From positions 1 to 10,767 of the forward strand of contig CANPXQ010000022.1 in NCBI GenBank assembly GCA_947586295.1: a stretch of 10,767 nucleotides of DNA, written 5' to 3'. The notes beneath the pieces were generated by a model that had not been told where the DNA came from, did not search any database, and was given only the letters and a program-made list of their open reading frames with translations. The stretch's first letter is position 1, and the number at the start of each line of letters is the position of its first letter. The stretch comes from an uncultured Bacilli bacterium (GTDB lineage Bacteria > Bacillota_I > Bacilli_A > RF39 > UBA660). Position numbers and translations under genes: made by a program. Below are positions 5,791-10,767 of this stretch, in pieces.

Positions 5791-6535
5791 AATTTTCCTT
5801 TAAATTAGTATTTAACCAGCGATAAGTATTATTATTATATCTAAAATTACTAATATATTTTTGACTATATTTTGCATAATTTTCCGTTAAATAAATATCT
5901 ATTTCTTTATTTACTTCTTTATCCGTAAAGCTTGTTATTTCTTCATTAAAATTACCATCTTTATATATTTTATAGATAGTATCTACTCCTACTAGTTCTT
6001 TACTATAAAAAATAATTTCTTCTTCTAAAGTATAATCATCATCTTTAATATTTAATTTAATAGTATTACGAATAGCATCATAAACTATACTGTTATTAGG
6101 AGTATTAATACAAGTATAATTCATTAAATTACTTTCATAATGACAAGTAATATTTTCATTTACATTAAAATCTTCATATACAATAAATAAATTATTACCA
6201 TATAATCTTTCTAAAACTTTATTAAAATTCTTTTGAGTTTTAGTATCTGTATTTTGATAAGCTTTCATTAAAAAGATTTTATTATCAATATTTTCGGCTG
6301 TAACTTTTTTCCCTTGATATGCTGTTTTTAATGGCTTTTCCAATACTTTATTAAAGGGAATTATTTCCGCTAATCTTTGGCTTACTAAATTATCATTTCC
6401 CATTATTTCAATACTATTATTTTTTTCTTTTGTACCTAAACCTGTATACATCATAAAGCAATAAGTTAATAAAAATATCATCAAAGACAATATTAATATT
6501 ATTCTTATCCTTGCCTTTTTAAACTCTTTCATCAT
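5789..6535 (-). CDS. Single-pass membrane protein of unknown function, upstream of herA
   Basis: The 248-residue protein has a basic N terminus (KEFKKARIR), one strong transmembrane segment (about 11-30) and a polar, Asn/Lys/Tyr-rich remainder predicted to lie outside. The positive-inside rule puts the N terminus in the cytoplasm. Two cysteines, 131 and 142, frame an Asn-rich loop in the outer part and could form a disulfide. No recognisable enzymatic motif or repeat is visible, and I do not recognise the family. The start is ATG 6535 or the adjacent ATG 6532; AGGAAGG lies just upstream and serves either. The gene has its own extended -10 promoter after the gatB terminator and ends 8 nt before the herA ATG, so it is likely translated with herA. 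By position it could be an anchor or sensor for the HerA ATPase, but this is inference only. Confidence 0.8.
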   Translation of the reverse strand: MMKEFKKARIRIILILSLMIFLLTYCFMMYTGLGTKEKNNSIEIMGNDNLVSQRLAEIIPFNKVLEKPLKTAYQGKKVTAENIDNKIFLMKAYQNTDTKTQKNFNKVLERLYGNNLFIVYEDFNVNENITCHYESNLMNYTCINTPNNSIVYDAIRNTIKLNIKDDDYTLEEEIIFYSKELVGVDTIYKIYKDGNFNEEITSFTDKEVNKEIDIYLTENYAKYSQKYISNFRYNNNTYRWLNTNLKEN

Positions 6536-6556
6536 AACCCTTCCTATCTTACATTA

Positions 6557-6585
6557 AGTATAGCATAATTTTATTCTTTATTAAA
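6557..6585 (-). promoter_or_regulatory. Promoter of the membrane protein-herA unit
   Basis: The minus strand has TGCTATACT, an extended -10 (hexamer 6557-6562), with a weak TTTAAT -35 at 6580-6585 and 17-bp spacing. Predicted initiation near 6550 leaves a leader of about 15 nt containing the AGGAAGG ribosome binding site. It lies just past the gatB hairpin, separating this unit from the tRNA-charging operon. Confidence 0.6.
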
Positions 6586-6616
6586 GAAGAAACGATAAAT
6601 TATCTATCGTTTCTTC
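6586..6616 (-). terminator. Hairpin terminator of the asnS-gatCAB operon
   Basis: A perfect 12-bp inverted repeat, GAAGAAACGATA/TATCGTTTCTTC (6605-6616 and 6586-6597), with a 7-nt loop, overlaps the last two bases of the gatB TGA. On the minus strand it is followed by a TTTAATAAAG stretch, a poor U-tract, so termination may be partial. The stem is far more stable than its AT-rich surroundings. Confidence 0.65.
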
Positions 6617-8042
6617 AATTTAATTTAGCCTTTAATATTTCTTTAGTTAATAAAGGATTAGCTTTTCCTTTAGTTTCTTTCATTACTTGACCAACAAAAT
6701 AGTCAAATAAATTAGTTTTACCATTATGATAATCTTCTATTTGTTTAGGATTATTTTCTAAAATATTATTAATTATTGTCTCTAATTCATCTTTATTTGA
6801 ATTTTGACAATTTTCAGTATTAATAAATTCTTTTACTTCTTTTTTCTCTTCTAATACTTTTATAAATATTTCTTTAGCTTGTTTACTAGATATCGTTTTA
6901 GCGATAATATAACTTAATAAATCTTTTAATCTTTGAGGAGTTAAATATATATCCTTAATATTTTGATCGGTTTTATTTAAATAACCCATTATGGATGAAA
7001 TAATCCAATTAGCAGCTGTTTTAGCATCAATATTTAATTTTAAACATTCTTCAAAATAATTAGATATATCTTTATCTTTTATTAAAATTGTTGTATCAGT
7101 TTCATTTAAATGATAAATATCGATATATTTTTTTCTTCTTGCCAGAGGTAATTCCGGTATTTCGGCTTTTATTTTTTCTAAATATTCATCGGTTATTTGA
7201 TATTTAGGAATATTTGGTTCGACAAAGTATTTATAATCAATCGCATCTACTTTACTACGCATTCTTAAAGTAAGTCCAGTATCTTCATCAAATCTTCGTG
7301 TTTCTTGTAATACTTCATCGTAACGAGAAGCGTCTTTTAATTCACTTTGTCTTTTAATTTCATAGTTAATGGCTTCAACTATATTTCCAAATCCATTAAC
7401 GTTTTTAATTTCCACTTTCGTTCCGAGTTTTGTCGCCTCATTATCCATAATGGAAACATTTACATCACAACGAATTTGGCCTTTTTTTAAATCCGCTTCG
7501 GAAATATCACAATATTGATATACTGTTTTAATATATTCTAGAAAAGCTAAAACTTCATCAGCAGAATTAAAACAAGGTTCAGTAACTAATTCTAATAAAG
7601 GTACTCCTGAGCGATTATAATCTATTAATGTCGCATCAAAATAATGTTCTAAACTAGCACTATCTTCTTCTAAATGAATATCGTGGATATAAACTGTTTT
7701 GGTTTTATTTTGATAAGGAATTTGAATAGACCCATTAATCCCAACCGGTTCGGTATTTTGAGTTATTTGGTAACCTTTTGGTAAGTCCGGATAATAATAA
7801 TTTTTTCGATCAAAATACATATAATTAGGGATTTTACAATTTAAAACTAAAGCCATTTTTAAAGCATCGTGAACACTTTTTAAATTAAGCCTTGGTAAAG
7901 TTCCTGGAAATGCCATATCTAAAGGAGCCACATTGCTATTAGGTAGTTCACAAAATTCATTACGAGCGGCAGAAAATACTTTAGAGTTACTTTTTAATTC
8001 ACAATGCATTTCAATGCCGATAACTGCTTTATATTTACTCAT
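6615..8042 (-). CDS. gatB: Asp-tRNA(Asn)/Glu-tRNA(Gln) amidotransferase subunit B
   Basis: The 475-residue protein is the tRNA-binding and kinase subunit of GatCAB. GatB uses ATP to phosphorylate the side chain of Glu (or Asp) on mischarged tRNA, and the ammonia released by GatA then amidates it. Family signatures run the full length: VIGIEMHCEL (7-16), YYPDLPKGYQITQ (87-99), HLEEDSASLEH (122-132), NRSGVPLLELVTEPC (143-157), GQIRCDVNVSI (188-198) and VEIKNVNGF (211-219). A helical domain follows from about 300, then the YqeY-like tail ending in NPLLTKEILKAKLN. The length is typical (about 475). ATG 8042 overlaps the gatA stop by four bases (ATGA), with AGGTGA as ribosome binding site inside gatA, so the two are translationally coupled. 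The stop TGA lies in the terminator stem. Confidence 0.97.
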   Translation of the reverse strand: MSKYKAVIGIEMHCELKSNSKVFSAARNEFCELPNSNVAPLDMAFPGTLPRLNLKSVHDALKMALVLNCKIPNYMYFDRKNYYYPDLPKGYQITQNTEPVGINGSIQIPYQNKTKTVYIHDIHLEEDSASLEHYFDATLIDYNRSGVPLLELVTEPCFNSADEVLAFLEYIKTVYQYCDISEADLKKGQIRCDVNVSIMDNEATKLGTKVEIKNVNGFGNIVEAINYEIKRQSELKDASRYDEVLQETRRFDEDTGLTLRMRSKVDAIDYKYFVEPNIPKYQITDEYLEKIKAEIPELPLARRKKYIDIYHLNETDTTILIKDKDISNYFEECLKLNIDAKTAANWIISSIMGYLNKTDQNIKDIYLTPQRLKDLLSYIIAKTISSKQAKEIFIKVLEEKKEVKEFINTENCQNSNKDELETIINNILENNPKQIEDYHNGKTNLFDYFVGQVMKETKGKANPLLTKEILKAKLN

Positions 8043-9496
8043 CTTACATCACCTGCAATCATATTTTTGTAATTCATTTTGCTTTCCAGAGCATAAGCAA
8101 TATTTAAAACATTAGCATCATCATAACAGTTACCCGTAATATTTATGCCCACAGGTAAATTATTTATAAAACCATTAGGAATTGTTATAGAAGGAAATCC
8201 GCCAAAATTAGCGATTTGAAGATGTTCTTCTAAAACTTCTGTGTCTTTAGTTAAAAGATCCTTAGCCCCATCTAAGTGTTTAGCAGGGCCACTACCCACT
8301 GGCATTATTACACCATCATATGTTTTAAATAAGTTTTTCCAAGCATCGACTAAAAGACGCCGAACTCTTTGGGCATTTTTAAAATATTTTTCTTGATTTT
8401 CTTTTTGCAAAACATAAGAGCCTATGACAAATCGACGTTTAATAAGTGGGGAAAATCCTTTAGTTCGGTGATCCATTACCATTTCCTCAAAGTTTTTTCC
8501 TTCCCCGCGAGGACCAAAAATAATTCCGGTTAAATTCGATAAATTGCTGGTAGCCTCAGCATAAGATAACACTATATATACTGCCGGTTCAGCTTGTAAG
8601 AGATCTTTATCTATACTTACTTCTTCTACAATCATTCCCAAACTTCGACAAATATTTAAAGTTTTTTGAAAGTTTTCAAGATGTTCTTTTAATTCATCAG
8701 TGGCCTCAGGATAATTATTAATATCACAAATTTCCTTTATATAGCATAATTTTTTTCCCTTTACTTGACCATTTAAAGATTCTTCTAAATGAATATTTTG
8801 AGAATCCCAACTAGTCATATCAAATGGATCTTTTCCTTTAATATTATCGATAACTATGGCCGCATCTTCTACACATCGAGATAAGACACCACAGTGGTCT
8901 AAACTAGAAGCATAGGGAAAAAGTCCATATCGTGAAACCATTCCATAACTTGGTTTATACCCAACTATGCCACAATAAGCGGCCGGTTTACGAATAGAAT
9001 CGCCTGTATCACTACCAAGGGCATAAGGATATACGCCACTACTAACAGCAGCGGCCGAACCAGCCGAAGAACCGGCACACATTCGCGTAATATCCCAAGG
9101 ATTACGAATAATTCCGGTATGAGCACTTGTTCCTGTTCCCCCCATTCCAAATTCATCTAAAGCCGTTTTATTAACCATTACAGCTCCCGCTTTTTTTAGT
9201 TTAGCAATAACAGTGGCATCAAAAAAAGGAACATAATCTTTTAATGTATTACTAGAACCAGTTGATAAAATACCTTTGGTCGAATAATTATCTTTGGCTC
9301 CATAAGGAATTCCTGATAATAAGTTATCCGTTACATCACAATCTTCTACTTCATCTAAAATAGTTACAAAAGCATTACATTTTTTTTGAACTTCTTTTGA
9401 TTTAGTTAACGCTTCCGTTATTAAATCTTTACTACTTACTTCTCCATTTTTTAAAGCTGTATGTATTTCTTTTAATGTTTTATTCATATACGTCAT
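8039..9496 (-). CDS. gatA: Asp-tRNA(Asn)/Glu-tRNA(Gln) amidotransferase subunit A
   Basis: The 485-residue glutamine amidohydrolase subunit of GatCAB belongs to the amidase-signature family and releases ammonia from glutamine for delivery to GatB. The Ser-cisSer-Lys triad is visible: Lys68 in YGAKDNYSTKG, Ser143 in CAGSSAGSAAAV and nucleophile Ser167 in SDTGDSIRKPA. The spacings of 75 and 24 residues equal those of S. aureus GatA (79, 154, 178). The usual DTGGSIR is DTGDSIR here, a variant I recall from Mollicutes GatA. The C-terminal ANFGGFPSITIPNGF segment is intact. I chose ATG 9496 because GGTGGTGG lies 6 nt upstream; an in-frame TTG at 9520 would add eight residues by reading through that site, and ATG 9487 (MNKTLKE) is the alternative. 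The gene overlaps the end of gatC by 17 bases and the start of gatB by 4. Confidence 0.96.
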   Translation of the reverse strand: MTYMNKTLKEIHTALKNGEVSSKDLITEALTKSKEVQKKCNAFVTILDEVEDCDVTDNLLSGIPYGAKDNYSTKGILSTGSSNTLKDYVPFFDATVIAKLKKAGAVMVNKTALDEFGMGGTGTSAHTGIIRNPWDITRMCAGSSAGSAAAVSSGVYPYALGSDTGDSIRKPAAYCGIVGYKPSYGMVSRYGLFPYASSLDHCGVLSRCVEDAAIVIDNIKGKDPFDMTSWDSQNIHLEESLNGQVKGKKLCYIKEICDINNYPEATDELKEHLENFQKTLNICRSLGMIVEEVSIDKDLLQAEPAVYIVLSYAEATSNLSNLTGIIFGPRGEGKNFEEMVMDHRTKGFSPLIKRRFVIGSYVLQKENQEKYFKNAQRVRRLLVDAWKNLFKTYDGVIMPVGSGPAKHLDGAKDLLTKDTEVLEEHLQIANFGGFPSITIPNGFINNLPVGINITGNCYDDANVLNIAYALESKMNYKNMIAGDVR

Positions 9497-9794
9497 TAGT
9501 ATCCACCACCTTTGGTACAACTATTTCGCGATCTTCATAATTATCACAGTTTTGTAATATATCCGTTATATCACTAGATTCTTCGACGACATCATCACGA
9601 AGTAAAACTTTAAAATCATCTAAGCAATGCGTCATTGGTTCAACTTTTTCAATATCTTTAAAATTGGCGATTTTATTCATCGTATCTTCGATAATTTCCA
9701 TTTCTTCTAAAACCATTTTATTTTCTTCACTTGTTAGACCAATTAACAATTTTTTGGCGTAACTATCGACCATTTCTTTTGTAAATTTACTCAT
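9480..9794 (-). CDS. gatC: Asp-tRNA(Asn)/Glu-tRNA(Gln) amidotransferase subunit C
   Basis: The 104-residue GatC stabilises the GatA-GatB complex by wrapping around their interface. Typical features are the N-terminal helix pair (KFTKEMVDSYAKKLLIGLTS, then EENKMVLEEMEIIEDTMNKI), the NFKDIEKVEPMTH motif (about 44-56), matching the family's LDTEGVEPTSH-type segment, and LLRDDVVEES (64-73), matching LREDVV. Length is normal (95-105). ATG 9794 has AAGGGTG about 5 nt upstream. It lies 32 nt downstream of asnS and overlaps gatA by 17 bases, so the order asnS-gatC-gatA-gatB reads as one operon. Confidence 0.95.
   Translation of the reverse strand: MSKFTKEMVDSYAKKLLIGLTSEENKMVLEEMEIIEDTMNKIANFKDIEKVEPMTHCLDDFKVLLRDDVVEESSDITDILQNCDNYEDREIVVPKVVDTNDVYE
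9503..9510 (-). promoter_or_regulatory. Ribosome binding site deciding the gatA start
   Basis: GGTGGTGG, preceded by AAA, lies 6 nt upstream of ATG 9496, inside the last codons of gatC. Starting gatA at TTG 9520 would translate it as Arg-Trp-Trp, which is not a conserved GatA N terminus. Confidence 0.7.
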
Positions 9795-9826
9795 CGTTCA
9801 CCCTTCTTTATAGTTTTATCTAAAAA

Positions 9827-10767
9827 TTAATATTCACAGTTGCCAGGAGTTCTTGGATAAGGGATAACATCTCTTATATTATCTACACCAGTAAGATAAA
9901 TAATTAATCTTTCGAAGCCCATTCCAAAACCTGAATGAACACAACCACCAAATTTTCTTAAGTTTAAATACCAATCTAAAGAAGAAGTTTCCATATTAAG
10001 TTCTTGCATTCTCTTAAGTAATTTTGCATAATCTTCTTCTCTTTGACTACCACCCATTAATTCTCCTGCGCCTGGAACTTCTAAATCGACTGCTGCTACG
10101 GTTTTGCCATCGGCATTTTGTTTCATATAGAAAGCTTTAATATCTTTAGGCCAATTTTTAATAAAGACTGGGCCATTAAAATATTCTGTAATATATTTTT
10201 CGTGTTCTTTAGCAATATCTTGTCCATATTCTGGAGAAAATTCCCATTTAACAGGAGCTTCTTTTAATATTTTTATTACTTCTTCGTGATCAATACGCAC
10301 AAACTGACTATTAATTAATTTTGTTAATTTTTCAATTAAACCTTTTTCGACAAAATTATCAAATAAAGTCATTTCTTTGGGACAATTATCTAAAACATAT
10401 TTTACAACATATTTTAACATATCTTCCATAATATCCATATCTTGTTCCAAATCACAAAAAGCAATTTCGGGTTCAATCATCCAAAATTCAGAGGCGTGAG
10501 TTTTTGTATTAGAGTTTTCAGCACGAAATGTTGGGCCAAAAGTGTATGTTTTTTTATACGCCATAGCGAAAGTTTCGGCTTCTAATTGACCGCTTACCGT
10601 TAAATTAGTCATCTTGCCAAAAAAGTCTTTACTATAGTCGGCTTCTCCCACAATTTTATTGATTGGCAAAGTTGTTACTTGAAACATTTCACCAGCCCCT
10701 TCACAATCACTGGCAGTAATTAAAGGAGCATGAAAATATACATATCCGCGATCTTGAAAATATTGAT
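9827..10767 (-). CDS. asnS: Asparaginyl-tRNA synthetase, C-terminal part (5' end beyond window)
   Basis: The frame is open from the right edge to the stop at 9827-9829, giving 312 residues of a protein normally about 430-465 long. The anticodon-binding OB-fold and the start are outside. The visible part is the class II catalytic core. It opens with the ITASDCEGAGEMF segment (10681-10725), typical of AsnRS. The internal ATG at 10687 is part of this motif, not a start. Motif 2 is FRAENSNTKTHASEFWMIEPE-like (FRAEN near 10520), and motif 3 is GFGMGFERLIIYLTG near the C terminus, followed by the family ending RDVIPYPRTPGNCEY. The enzyme activates Asn and charges tRNA(Asn) directly. The SDCEGAGE and YPRTPG signatures separate it from AspRS and LysRS. 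It is the first visible gene of the operon with gatCAB. Confidence 0.96.
   Translation of the reverse strand, partial: QYFQDRGYVYFHAPLITASDCEGAGEMFQVTTLPINKIVGEADYSKDFFGKMTNLTVSGQLEAETFAMAYKKTYTFGPTFRAENSNTKTHASEFWMIEPEIAFCDLEQDMDIMEDMLKYVVKYVLDNCPKEMTLFDNFVEKGLIEKLTKLINSQFVRIDHEEVIKILKEAPVKWEFSPEYGQDIAKEHEKYITEYFNGPVFIKNWPKDIKAFYMKQNADGKTVAAVDLEVPGAGELMGGSQREEDYAKLLKRMQELNMETSSLDWYLNLRKFGGCVHSGFGMGFERLIIYLTGVDNIRDVIPYPRTPGNCEY

Noticed and set aside
8965..9156. 63-codon minus-strand frame inside gatA
   Set aside because: It is an out-of-frame shadow of conserved gatA sequence around the catalytic serines.
6615..9520. TGA read as Trp (mycoplasma code)
   Set aside because: All Trp codons checked are TGG, and gatA and gatB end at TGA with normal C termini and coupled overlap.
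1..10767. CRISPR array, insertion sequence, prophage or tRNA gene
   Set aside because: No regularly spaced repeats, transposase, phage structural genes, attachment-site duplications or tRNA cloverleaf were seen. The Xer recombinase alone does not indicate a mobile element.

Overview
The window is strongly AT-rich, encodes its proteins with A/T-ending codons and uses Shine-Dalgarno sites of the GGAGG/AGGTG type. TGG encodes Trp and TGA is used as a real stop (gatA, gatB and the 248-residue membrane protein end on it at natural lengths), so the genetic code is standard. This excludes the TGA=Trp mycoplasmas. A GatCAB operon, a Xer recombinase, RarA beside a 6S-like RNA and a HerA-type ATPase suggest a low-GC Firmicutes/Bacilli chromosome, possibly a small-genome, host-associated Mollicutes-like or Erysipelotrichia-like lineage. 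That placement is inference. No phage, transposon or CRISPR array is visible, and the genes look like core chromosome.

Right part (6615-10767, all minus strand): the 3' two thirds of asnS, then gatC, gatA and gatB, closely spaced or overlapping, closed by a 12-bp hairpin at the gatB stop. This is a tRNA-charging operon: AsnRS makes Asn-tRNA(Asn) directly, so the GatCAB amidotransferase probably serves mainly to make Gln-tRNA(Gln) from Glu-tRNA(Gln).

Middle part (2882-6535, minus strand): a single-pass membrane protein of unknown function sits 8 nt upstream of a HerA/DUF87 hexameric DNA-pump ATPase. Then, behind its own promoter, comes a membrane-anchored glucosaminidase/lysozyme-like wall hydrolase. 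After this is a gene-free stretch of 228 bases. It holds a well-supported structured RNA of about 178 nt with the 6S RNA architecture: long closing helix, large central bubble, apical hairpin, U6 end, and one or two promoters.

Left part (1-2883): rarA (plus) and xerD (minus) are divergently transcribed from a 71-bp gap holding two TATAAT boxes and a 10-bp palindrome. rarA converges on the 6S-like gene. xerD converges on an unrecognised 42-residue Asn/Arg/Ala-rich basic peptide gene with a strong ribosome binding site. A truncated ZIP-family metal transporter gene (minus) runs off the left edge.

The most interesting items are the 6S-like RNA with tandem promoters, the tiny ARN-repeat protein, and the HerA ATPase paired with an unknown membrane protein and no NurA nuclease in the window.
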